From: Rhizobium sp. Q54
GTDB taxonomy: Bacteria > Pseudomonadota > Alphaproteobacteria > Rhizobiales > Xanthobacteraceae
DNA length: 64,000 nucleotides
Direction: 5' to 3'
Assembly (NCBI GenBank): GCA_945870035.1
Contig: CAMBQQ010000003.1
Span: 1-64,000 of the forward strand
Shown: piece after piece, positions 9,152 through 16,677 of the stretch
How positions within the stretch are numbered: position 1 is the stretch's first letter
Layout: each line of letters opens with the position of its first letter
Made by a program: the position numbers and the translations under genes
Notes under the pieces: generated by a model
What the model was told of the DNA's origin: nothing
What the model saw: the letters and a program-made list of their open reading frames with translations, nothing else
Databases searched by the model: none

Positions 9152-10326
9152 GAATTACCGCGATACACGACATCGTCGTGCCGATCTCGTCGAAGATCGC
9201 CAACGCCTATATCGACTTCTCGACCATGACGGCGAGCGTGGTGGCGATCTTTACCGATGTGGTGAAAGACGGCAAACCGGTCGTCGGCTTTGGCTTTAAT
9301 TCGAACGGCCGTTATGCGCCGCAAGGCCTGTTGCGCGAGCGCTTTATTCCCCGGCTGCGCGACGCGGATGCGGCGAGCCTTCAGGATGCGCGTGGCCTGA
9401 TCGATCCGGGCAAGGCCTGGGCGGCGATGATGAAGAACGAGAAGCCGGGCGGCCATGGCGAGCGGTCGGTCGCGGTCGGCGTGCTCGACATGGCTTTGTG
9501 GGACGCGGTGGCCAAGGCCGAAGGCGTGCCGCTGTGGCGCTTGCTCGCCGACCGCTACAACAATGGCGTCGCCGACAAGACGGCCTGGGTCTATGCCGCG
9601 GGCGGCTATTACTATCCGGACAAGGACCTCTCGGCCTTGCAGGATGAGATGAAGCATTATCTCGATCTCGGTTATTCGACCGTGAAGATGAAGATCGGCG
9701 GCGTGCCGCTGGCCGACGACATCAAGCGCATTGAGGCGGCTTTGAAAGTCGTCGGCGGCAAGGGCGAAAACCTCTGCGTCGATGTCAATGGCCGTTACGA
9801 CCTCGACGAGGCTTTGGCCTGCGGCGACGCCATCGCGCCCTATAATTTGCGCTGGTACGAGGAGCCGCTCGATCCGCTCGATTATTTGCTGCACGCCGCT
9901 TTGGCGACGCGCTACGCGCCGCCGCTCGCCACCGGCGAGAACCTGTTCTCGATGCAGGACGCGCGCAATCTCATTCGCCACGGCGGCTTGCGCGCCGACC
10001 GCGACTGGCTGCAATTCGATCCGGCTTTGTCCTATGGCCTGGTCGAGTATCTGCGCACGCTTGATATGCTGGCCATGCACGGCTGGTCGCGGCGGCGTTG
10101 CGTGCCGCATGGCGGCCATCAGTTCGCGTTGAACATCGCCGTCGGCCTCGGCCTTGGAGGCAACGAGTCGTATCCGCAGGTGTTCGCGCCGTTTGGCGGC
10201 TTCGCCGACGATTGCAAGGTGACCGACAGCCGGGTGCCGATGCCGGACATTCCGGGCATCGGCTTCGAGGCGAAGAATAATTTGTATGCGGTGATGAAGC
10301 CGATGCTGGACAGCGGGCCGCGCTAG
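9148..10326 (+). CDS. tarD: Enolase-superfamily dehydratase, D(-)-tartrate dehydratase-like
   Basis: The 392-residue protein belongs to the mandelate racemase/muconate lactonising group. It carries the KxK base motif in STVKMKIGG, metal ligands in CVDVNGRYDL, WYEEPLDPLD and ATGENLF, and a histidine base in CVPHGGHQF. The arrangement, length and flanking residues fit D-tartrate dehydratase (TarD) as characterised from Bradyrhizobium, which removes water from D-tartrate to give oxaloacetate. Substrate assignment in this superfamily is risky, so tarD is a best guess. It starts inside the stop of the RidA gene, so the two are almost certainly co-translated. It converges on the LysE gene. Confidence 0.78.
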   Translation: MRITAIHDIVVPISSKIANAYIDFSTMTASVVAIFTDVVKDGKPVVGFGFNSNGRYAPQGLLRERFIPRLRDADAASLQDARGLIDPGKAWAAMMKNEKPGGHGERSVAVGVLDMALWDAVAKAEGVPLWRLLADRYNNGVADKTAWVYAAGGYYYPDKDLSALQDEMKHYLDLGYSTVKMKIGGVPLADDIKRIEAALKVVGGKGENLCVDVNGRYDLDEALACGDAIAPYNLRWYEEPLDPLDYLLHAALATRYAPPLATGENLFSMQDARNLIRHGGLRADRDWLQFDPALSYGLVEYLRTLDMLAMHGWSRRRCVPHGGHQFALNIAVGLGLGGNESYPQVFAPFGGFADDCKVTDSRVPMPDIPGIGFEAKNNLYAVMKPMLDSGPR

Positions 10327-10952
10327 CGCCGGCTTTCCATCGCCATGCGCACGGCGAGCGTCCCGATCATCGACGCCATGATCCATCGCTGCGCCAGGAG
10401 CCAGCGCGGCCGCGTCGCCAGGAAACCGGCCACCGAACCGGCGGCGCAGGCCAGCACCGTGTTGATGGAAATGCTGATGAGGATGTGCATGACGCCGAGC
10501 ACCAGCGACTGCGTCAGCACGCTGCGTTCGGGATCGATAAAGCTCGGCAGCAGCGCCAGATAGAAAATTGCGATCTTCGGATTGAGCAGGTTGGTCAGCA
10601 GGCCCATGCCGTAAAGCCTTCGCGGGCTGGCGACCGGCAGGCTCCGGATCTGGAACGGCGACTTGCCGCCGGGCCGGATGGCGTCGAAGGCCAGCCACAG
10701 CAGGTAGATAACACCGGCGAAGCGCAGCGCGTCATAGGCATAAGGCACGGCGAAGACGATCGCGGTGAGGCCGAAGGCGGCGGCGAACATGTAGAAGAAA
10801 AAGCCGGTGACGACGCCGGCCAGTGAAATCAGTCCGGCGACCGGTCCTTGCGTGATGGCGCGCGACAGCATGTAGAGCGTGTTCGGGCCCGGCGTGATCA
10901 CCAGGCCGGTGGCGATGGCGGCAAAGGCGAGAAGCGTGGCAATGGTGGGCAT
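10323..10952 (-). CDS. LysE/RhtB family amino-acid exporter
   Basis: A 209-residue inner-membrane protein with about six hydrophobic segments. The N-terminal ITPGPNTLYMLSRAI and the central GLLTNLLNPKIAIFYLALLP are hallmarks of LysE/RhtB amino-acid exporters. The start ATG shares one base with the stop of polA (TGATG), so it is probably translated by reinitiation after polA, an unusual partner for a transporter. Its 3' end overlaps that of the convergent tartrate dehydratase gene by 4 bp. The exported amino acid is unknown. Confidence 0.88.
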   Translation of the reverse strand: MPTIATLLAFAAIATGLVITPGPNTLYMLSRAITQGPVAGLISLAGVVTGFFFYMFAAAFGLTAIVFAVPYAYDALRFAGVIYLLWLAFDAIRPGGKSPFQIRSLPVASPRRLYGMGLLTNLLNPKIAIFYLALLPSFIDPERSVLTQSLVLGVMHILISISINTVLACAAGSVAGFLATRPRWLLAQRWIMASMIGTLAVRMAMESRR

Positions 10953-13900
10953 CAGTGCGCTTCGTCCCAGTTGTCGGCGGCGCGGGCGTCGACCTGCAAC
11001 GGCACATGCAGCGCCACCGCCGGGTGCGGCGCGCTTTCCATCACGTTCTTGACGATGACGATGGTGTCTTTGACTTCTTTTTCGGGCACTTCGAAGATCA
11101 GTTCGTCGTGCACCTGCAACAGCATCTGAGCCGAGAGTCTTGCGGCCTTCAATTCCGGCTCCATGCGGATCATGGCGCGGCGGATGATGTCGGCGGCGGA
11201 GCCTTGCAGGCGTGCATTGATGGCGGCGCGTTCGTTGAAGGCGCGGATCGAGCCGTTCGACGCCTTGATGTCCGGGTAATGGCACTTGCGGCCGAACAGA
11301 GTCAGCACATAGCCGTGCGCGCGGCAGAACTCGCGGGTCTCGTCCATGTAGTCGCGGATGCCGGGAAAGCGCTCGAAATATTTCTTGATGTAATCGCCGG
11401 CCTCGGAGCGCTCGATGCCGAGCTGGTTGGCGAGGCCGAAGGCCGAGATGCCGTAGATGATGCCGAAATTGATCGCCTTGGCCTTGCGGCGGATGTCGCT
11501 CGGCATGTCCTTGACCGGGACGCCGAACATTTCCGACGCGGTCATGGCGTGAATGTCGATGCCGTCCTTGAAGGCCTGGCGCAAGGTCGGCACGTCGGCG
11601 ACTTCGGCGAGCAGGCGCAGCTCGATTTGCGAATAATCGGCCGAGACCAGCTTCATGCCGGGGGCGGCGACGAAGGCCTTCCTGATTTTGCGGCCTTCCT
11701 CGGTGCGGATCGGGATGTTCTGGAGGTTCGGCTCTGACGACGACAGCCGGCCGGTCGAGGTGGCGGCGAGCGCATAGGATGTGTGGACGCGCTGCGTCGT
11801 CTTGTTGACGTGGTTCGGCAGCGCCTCGGTATAGGTCGAGCGCAATTTCGATACCTGACGCCAGTCGAGAATCTTGCGCGGCAAAGCGTGGCCCTGTTCG
11901 GCCAGTTCTTCCAGTTCGCGCGCGCCGGTGGACCACTGGCCGGTCTTGGTCTTGGTGCCGCCGGGCAACGCCATCTTGCCGAACAGGATATCGCCGAGTT
12001 GCTTGGGCGAGCCCGGATTAAGCGGCTCGCCGGCCAGTTCCTTGATTTCTTCCTCAAGGCCGGCCTGCTTCTGGGCGAATTCGCCTGACAGCCGCGACAA
12101 TGTCTGCCGGTCGATGGAAATGCCGCGCCGCTCCATGCGCGCCAGCACTTCGGGCATCTTGCGTTCCAGCGTTTCGTAAACGGTGGTGACCTGCTCCGCC
12201 GCGAGCCGCGCCTTCAGCGCCGACCACAGCCGTAGCGTGACGTCGGCATCCTCGGCGGCGTATTCGGAGGCCTTGTCGATGGCGACGCAGTCGAACGTCA
12301 CCTGCGCCTTGCCGGTGCCGGCGACGTGGCCGAATTCGATGGTGTCGTGATTGAGCCAGCGTTTGGCGAGGTCGTCCATGCCGTGGCCGCCTTTGCCGGC
12401 GTCCAGTACATAGGAAATGAGCATGGTGTCGTCGTAGCCATCGATGAAGATGTTGCGCTGGGCAAAGATCAGCCAGTCGAACTTCATGTTCTGCGCGACC
12501 TTGAGGATGCTCTTGTCCTCAAGCATTTTCTTCAGTGCGCCGAGCGCGTCGGCTTCCGGGATCTGGTCGGGGCAGAGTTTGGATTCCGGCGCGAACAGGT
12601 CGCTGCCGCCGGCGGGCCCGTTGTCGCGGTCGCCGATCGGCACATAGCAGGCCTCGTTGGGCGCAACGGCGAGCGAAAATCCGCACAAATGCGCGGTCAT
12701 CGGATCAAGGCTCGTCGTCTCGGTGTCGACGGCGACAACGCCGAGGTCGTAAGCGCGCGCGATCCATTCGTTGAGACGCTTCAGCGTGCGGACGGTTTCG
12801 TATTGCGAGCGGTCGATCTTGGCGGTGCGGGCCTTCTCTGCGCGCGCGGCGGCGAGGGAAATGGGGGTGAGGGCGCCGAGCTCGGCGCTCGCACTCCCTC
12901 CCCCGCTTGCGGGGGAGGGTTGGGGAGGGGGCGCGAATAGATCGGAGCTTCCCCCTCCCGCCGCGCCATAGCGCGTCGAAGACGCGCGTGAACGCGCTGA
13001 TGGCGCAGCGACCTCCCCCGCAGGCGGGGGAGGTGAAGAAGCCGCCGAACCCGTCGTTGCCTTGCCATCCGCCACGATCTTGCTGGCATCAATCCCGCTC
13101 TTTTCGGCAACACGCCGGGTGATGGTGGAGAACTCCATCGCCTTCAAGAACGCGATCAGGTTCTTGTAGTCCGGCTCATGCACCGCGAGCTGATCGACCG
13201 AAACCTCGAGCGGCACGTTCTGGTCGAGCGTGACGAGCTTCTTCGAGATGCGCGCAATCTCGGCATTGTCGATCAAAGTCTGGCGGCGCTTGTCCTGCTT
13301 GATCTCGGAGGCGCGGGCGAGCAGCGTTTCCAGATCGCCATATTCGCCGATCAACTGCGCCGCGGTCTTGACGCCGATACCGGGCACGCCCGGCACATTG
13401 TCGGATGAATCGCCGATCAGCGCCTGCACCTCGATCACCTTGTCGGGACCGACGCCGAACTTCTCGAACACTTCCGTAGGGCCGATGCGCTTGTCCTTCA
13501 TCGTGTCGTACATGGTGACGCAGTCATTGACGAGCTGCATCAGGTCCTTGTCGGACGACACGATGGAGGTCGTGGCGCCGGCCTCGCAGGCCAGCCGCGC
13601 ATAGGTCGCGATCAGATCGTCGGCCTCATAGCCGGCCTGTTCGAGGCAGGGGATTTCAAAGGCCCGCACGGCATCGCGGATCAGCGGGAATTGCGGCCGC
13701 AGGTCTTCCGGCAAATCGGGCCGGTGCGCCTTGTATTCGGGATACATGTCGGTGCGGAAGGTTTTTTCCGATTTGTCGAAGATCACCGCCAGATGGGTCG
13801 GCTTGTTGTCCTTCGGCATCTCGGCGAGGAGCTTCCACAGCATGTTGCAGAAGCCGAGCACGGCGTTGACCTGCAGGCCGTCGGATTTGCGGGTCAGCGG

Positions 13901-14059
13901 CGGCAGTGCGTGATAGGCGCGGAAAATGTAGCCCGAACCGTCGACCAGGAAGACATGGTCGCCCTTTTTCAGGGCACGGGCGGCAGGATTGGCCGCAGGC
14001 GGCGTGGATTTGGCGGCGGAACTGGCTTTGGCTTTTGTCGGCAATCTGGATGTAGGCAT
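10952..14059 (-). CDS. polA: DNA polymerase I
   Basis: The 1035-residue enzyme has all three domains: a 5' nuclease (about 1-325, with FLVDGSGYIFRAYHALPP at the start and GDSSDNVPGVPGIG), a 3'-5' proofreading exonuclease (from about 430, with VAVDTETTSLDP, NMKFDWLIF and YAAEDAD intact) and a polymerase (DYSQIELRLLAE, AINFGIIYGIS, QVHDELIFEV). It fills nicks and gaps during repair and Okazaki-fragment maturation. It is longer than the 928-residue E. coli enzyme. Part of the excess is a Pro/Gly/Ser-rich stretch at about 342-388, encoded by a palindromic repeat inserted in frame in the linker between the two nuclease domains. Confidence 0.97.
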   Translation of the reverse strand: MPTSRLPTKAKASSAAKSTPPAANPAARALKKGDHVFLVDGSGYIFRAYHALPPLTRKSDGLQVNAVLGFCNMLWKLLAEMPKDNKPTHLAVIFDKSEKTFRTDMYPEYKAHRPDLPEDLRPQFPLIRDAVRAFEIPCLEQAGYEADDLIATYARLACEAGATTSIVSSDKDLMQLVNDCVTMYDTMKDKRIGPTEVFEKFGVGPDKVIEVQALIGDSSDNVPGVPGIGVKTAAQLIGEYGDLETLLARASEIKQDKRRQTLIDNAEIARISKKLVTLDQNVPLEVSVDQLAVHEPDYKNLIAFLKAMEFSTITRRVAEKSGIDASKIVADGKATTGSAASSPPPPAGEVAAPSARSRASSTRYGAAGGGSSDLFAPPPQPSPASGGGSASAELGALTPISLAAARAEKARTAKIDRSQYETVRTLKRLNEWIARAYDLGVVAVDTETTSLDPMTAHLCGFSLAVAPNEACYVPIGDRDNGPAGGSDLFAPESKLCPDQIPEADALGALKKMLEDKSILKVAQNMKFDWLIFAQRNIFIDGYDDTMLISYVLDAGKGGHGMDDLAKRWLNHDTIEFGHVAGTGKAQVTFDCVAIDKASEYAAEDADVTLRLWSALKARLAAEQVTTVYETLERKMPEVLARMERRGISIDRQTLSRLSGEFAQKQAGLEEEIKELAGEPLNPGSPKQLGDILFGKMALPGGTKTKTGQWSTGARELEELAEQGHALPRKILDWRQVSKLRSTYTEALPNHVNKTTQRVHTSYALAATSTGRLSSSEPNLQNIPIRTEEGRKIRKAFVAAPGMKLVSADYSQIELRLLAEVADVPTLRQAFKDGIDIHAMTASEMFGVPVKDMPSDIRRKAKAINFGIIYGISAFGLANQLGIERSEAGDYIKKYFERFPGIRDYMDETREFCRAHGYVLTLFGRKCHYPDIKASNGSIRAFNERAAINARLQGSAADIIRRAMIRMEPELKAARLSAQMLLQVHDELIFEVPEKEVKDTIVIVKNVMESAPHPAVALHVPLQVDARAADNWDEAH
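12896..13034. repeat. Composite REP-like palindromic element inside polA
   Basis: Two nearly identical short palindromes face each other: CCCTCCCCCGC with its complement at 12896-12919, and ACCTCCCCCGC with its complement at 13011-13034. Between them lies a third, imperfect hairpin (about 12964-13008) built on GCGCCAT/ATGGCGC arms that themselves contain GCGCGTC/GACGCGC. The layout is that of a mobile repetitive palindromic element. It stays open in the polA frame and contributes roughly residues 342-388. Confidence 0.82.
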
Positions 14060-14121
14060 GGCCCGAATGTGGGCCGTCGGCGCGGCTTAATCAATCCGCC
14101 GAAATGCGCCTGTGGACTGCT

Positions 14122-15186
14122 TTATTCCGCCGGCTGCAACACAGGCCGCGGCGCGGCCTTGGCTTTGTCAGGGACCAGCTTGAACATGTCCGGCCGCTCG
14201 AACAGGAAATTGATGCCGACCGCGCGCGCCGCCCAGAACATCGCGAGCGAGCCGACGACGCCGCAAATAGTGACCAGCAGCGAGATCGTGCCGACATCGG
14301 TGATGATGCCTGTCTTGAGCAGCACGGCGCGGCTCGCCGCCATCGGCAGGAAGAAAGCGAGATAGACGACGATGGAGTTGCGGCCGCAATAGCGCAGCGG
14401 TGCGAAGACGTCGTGGCGCGCCAGCAACGCCGAGAAGGTGACGACCGCGGCGGCGCCGATGAGGCCCATGCCGAGCGAGTAGAACGGCAGCGCCGCGAGG
14501 CCTTCGTGCACCATGACGCCGTTGAACACCGCCCAGACGCCGAGGCAGCCGAAGGCGATCAAAGGCTTCGTCTGCGCGTCGGCGGTGAGCGTGAAGATGT
14601 ATCGCGCGGCGATGTAGCCGGTGTAGAAATAGACGAAGCGTGAAGCGATTTCGTCCGGCACCATCCAGCCAGTTTCGATATGCGCGATTTCCAGCGCGGC
14701 GGCGGCGACCCAGATGACCGGCCACGGCACGCGGCGCGTCAGTTTCGTGAAGACGAAGAACAGCGGCAGCAGATAGATGAACCACAGCGTGCCGAACGGC
14801 TCAACGAACGACAGCGCATAGAGCCGCACGATTTCGACCGCGCCGTGTTCGGCGGCGATGCCGGGCGCCTTGAACACGAACTGGATCGTCATCCACAGGA
14901 GATAGAAATAGAAGAAGTGCACGACCTTGCGGTCGAGATAAGTGCGCCAGTCGCGGTCGATGACCTGCGCCAGGAACAGGCCGGAGATCAGGAAGAAGTC
15001 GGGCATGCGGAACGGCTGGGCGAATGCGACGACCGCGTGCATCCAGCCTTCGCGGCCGGCGGCGGCCTCGACGCCGAGCGTCGAATGCATCATCACGACG
15101 AAAACAATGCAGAAGCCCTTGGCGTAGTCGACCCAATCGACTCTGCCGTCAATTCCACCCACTGGCATTTTATCGACCCCGTTCAT
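14122..15186 (-). CDS. Acyltransferase-3 family membrane protein
   Basis: A 354-residue integral membrane protein with about ten hydrophobic segments. The N-terminal RVDWVDYAKGFCIVFVVMMH carries the conserved histidine of the acyltransferase_3 (OafA/NodX/fucose-4-O-acetylase-like) family, and FFLISGLFLAQ and FGTLWFIYLLPLFF are further family motifs. Such enzymes transfer acetyl or other acyl groups to cell-surface sugars. Downstream of the divergent promoter region sits ugd, which would fit envelope polysaccharide work, but the acceptor is unknown. The ATG at 15186 has a TGAGGG ribosome-binding site. The frame runs on upstream across ugd antisense, which was rejected. Confidence 0.85.
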   Translation of the reverse strand: MNGVDKMPVGGIDGRVDWVDYAKGFCIVFVVMMHSTLGVEAAAGREGWMHAVVAFAQPFRMPDFFLISGLFLAQVIDRDWRTYLDRKVVHFFYFYLLWMTIQFVFKAPGIAAEHGAVEIVRLYALSFVEPFGTLWFIYLLPLFFVFTKLTRRVPWPVIWVAAAALEIAHIETGWMVPDEIASRFVYFYTGYIAARYIFTLTADAQTKPLIAFGCLGVWAVFNGVMVHEGLAALPFYSLGMGLIGAAAVVTFSALLARHDVFAPLRYCGRNSIVVYLAFFLPMAASRAVLLKTGIITDVGTISLLVTICGVVGSLAMFWAARAVGINFLFERPDMFKLVPDKAKAAPRPVLQPAE

Positions 15187-15357
15187 GATGCCCTCATGAC
15201 ACAGGTCGGTTTCATTACCCTTTACGCGATCGCATAAACCGGGACCGTTCCGGCCGGCTCGCAACGTTCCAGCGGCTCTGCTATGGAAACAGCGGCGGTT
15301 TGGCCACCGGCTGTTAACCATGACGGCGGCGATGCCTTCGAATAACGGATTTGTGAA

Positions 15358-16677
15358 ATGCGCGTCGCGATGATCGGCTCGGGATATGTCGGCCTGGTTT
15401 CCGGGGCCTGCTTTGCCGATTTCGGCCACGACGTCGTTTGCGTCGACAAGGACAGCGCCAAGATCGCCGCGCTCAAGGGCGGCGAGGTGCCGATCTATGA
15501 GCCGGGGCTGACCGAACTGGTTGCCGCCAATGCCAAAGCCGGACGGCTGACCTTCACCACCGATCTGGCCAGCGCGGTGAAGGAAGCGGACGCCGTGTTC
15601 ATCGCCGTCGGTACGCCGTCGCGGCGCGGCGATGGACATGCCGATCTCAGCTACGTCTATGCCGCCGCGAAGGAGATCGCCGCGGCGCTGTCCAAATTCA
15701 CCGTGGTCGTTACCAAGTCCACAGTGCCGGTCGGCACCGGTGACGAGGTCGAGCGCATCATCCGCGAAACGCGGACCGATGCCGATTGCGCGGTGATGTC
15801 GAATCCGGAATTCCTGCGCGAAGGCGCCGCCATTCAGGACTTCAAGCGCCCTGATCGCATTGTTGTCGGCGGCGACCACGCGCGCGGCCGCGAGGTGATG
15901 AGCGAGCTTTACCGCCCGCTTTATCTCAACCGCTCGCCGATCATGTTCACCGACCGGCGTACCGCCGAGCTGATCAAATACGCGGCGAATGCGTTCCTCG
16001 CGACCAAGATCACCTTCATCAACGAGATCGCTGACCTCGCCGAGAAAGTCGGCGCCGACGTACAGGAGATCGCGCGCGGCATCGGCCTTGACAACCGCAT
16101 CGGCTCGAAATTTTTGCACGCCGGCCCGGGCTATGGCGGGTCGTGCTTTCCCAAGGACACCTTGGCGCTAATCAAGACCGGACAGGATTATGCCGCTCCG
16201 TTGCGCATCGTCGAAGCGGTGGCGGCGGTCAACGATACGCGCAAGCGGGCGATGGCGCGCAAGGTGGCGGCCGCGCTCGGCGGCGACATGCGCGGCAAGA
16301 CCATCGCCGTGCTGGGCCTGACGTTCAAGCCGAACACCGACGACATGCGCGATGCGCCGTCGATCCCGCTGATCACGGCGTTGCAGGACATGGGCGCGAG
16401 CGTGCGCGTTTTCGACCCGGTCGGCATGGAGCAGGCGAAAACCGTCATCAGTGACGTCACTTTTTGCGACGATGCCTATGCCTGCGCCAAGGGCGCGTCG
16501 GCTTTGGTGATCGTCACCGAATGGGAGCAGTTCCGCGCGCTCGATTTTGCCAGGCTCAAGGCGAAGATGGTCAATCCGCTGCTGGTCGATTTGCGCAATA
16601 TTTACCAGCCCGCCGAACTTGCCCGCCACGGCTTTGCCTACGAGGGTGTGGGCCGGGGGCACTCCGCCAACAATTGA
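15358..16677 (+). CDS. ugd: UDP-glucose 6-dehydrogenase
   Basis: A 439-residue cytosolic enzyme that oxidises UDP-glucose to UDP-glucuronate in two NAD+-dependent steps, feeding exopolysaccharide and surface-glycan synthesis. The N-terminal MIGSGYVGLVSGACFADFG is the Rossmann motif. VTKSTVPVGT and NPEFLREG are family signatures, and the catalytic cysteine is in GPGYGGSCFPKD (Cys262). GLTFKPNTDDMRDAPS lies in the UDP-binding C-terminal domain. The stop shares one base with the start of hrpB. The 171-bp gap upstream (15187-15357), shared with the divergent acyltransferase, should contain the promoters. Confidence 0.96.
   Translation: MRVAMIGSGYVGLVSGACFADFGHDVVCVDKDSAKIAALKGGEVPIYEPGLTELVAANAKAGRLTFTTDLASAVKEADAVFIAVGTPSRRGDGHADLSYVYAAAKEIAAALSKFTVVVTKSTVPVGTGDEVERIIRETRTDADCAVMSNPEFLREGAAIQDFKRPDRIVVGGDHARGREVMSELYRPLYLNRSPIMFTDRRTAELIKYAANAFLATKITFINEIADLAEKVGADVQEIARGIGLDNRIGSKFLHAGPGYGGSCFPKDTLALIKTGQDYAAPLRIVEAVAAVNDTRKRAMARKVAAALGGDMRGKTIAVLGLTFKPNTDDMRDAPSIPLITALQDMGASVRVFDPVGMEQAKTVISDVTFCDDAYACAKGASALVIVTEWEQFRALDFARLKAKMVNPLLVDLRNIYQPAELARHGFAYEGVGRGHSANN

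Noticed and set aside
8992-10698. 568-codon minus-strand frame across the tartrate dehydratase gene
   Set aside because: Its first part is an out-of-frame reading of the LysE gene and the rest is antisense to the dehydratase; no domain is visible.
12896-13034. Possible intein or frameshift in polA
   Set aside because: There are no splicing-type cysteine or asparagine blocks, the insert is short, and the frame continues correctly on both sides; a palindromic repeat explains it.
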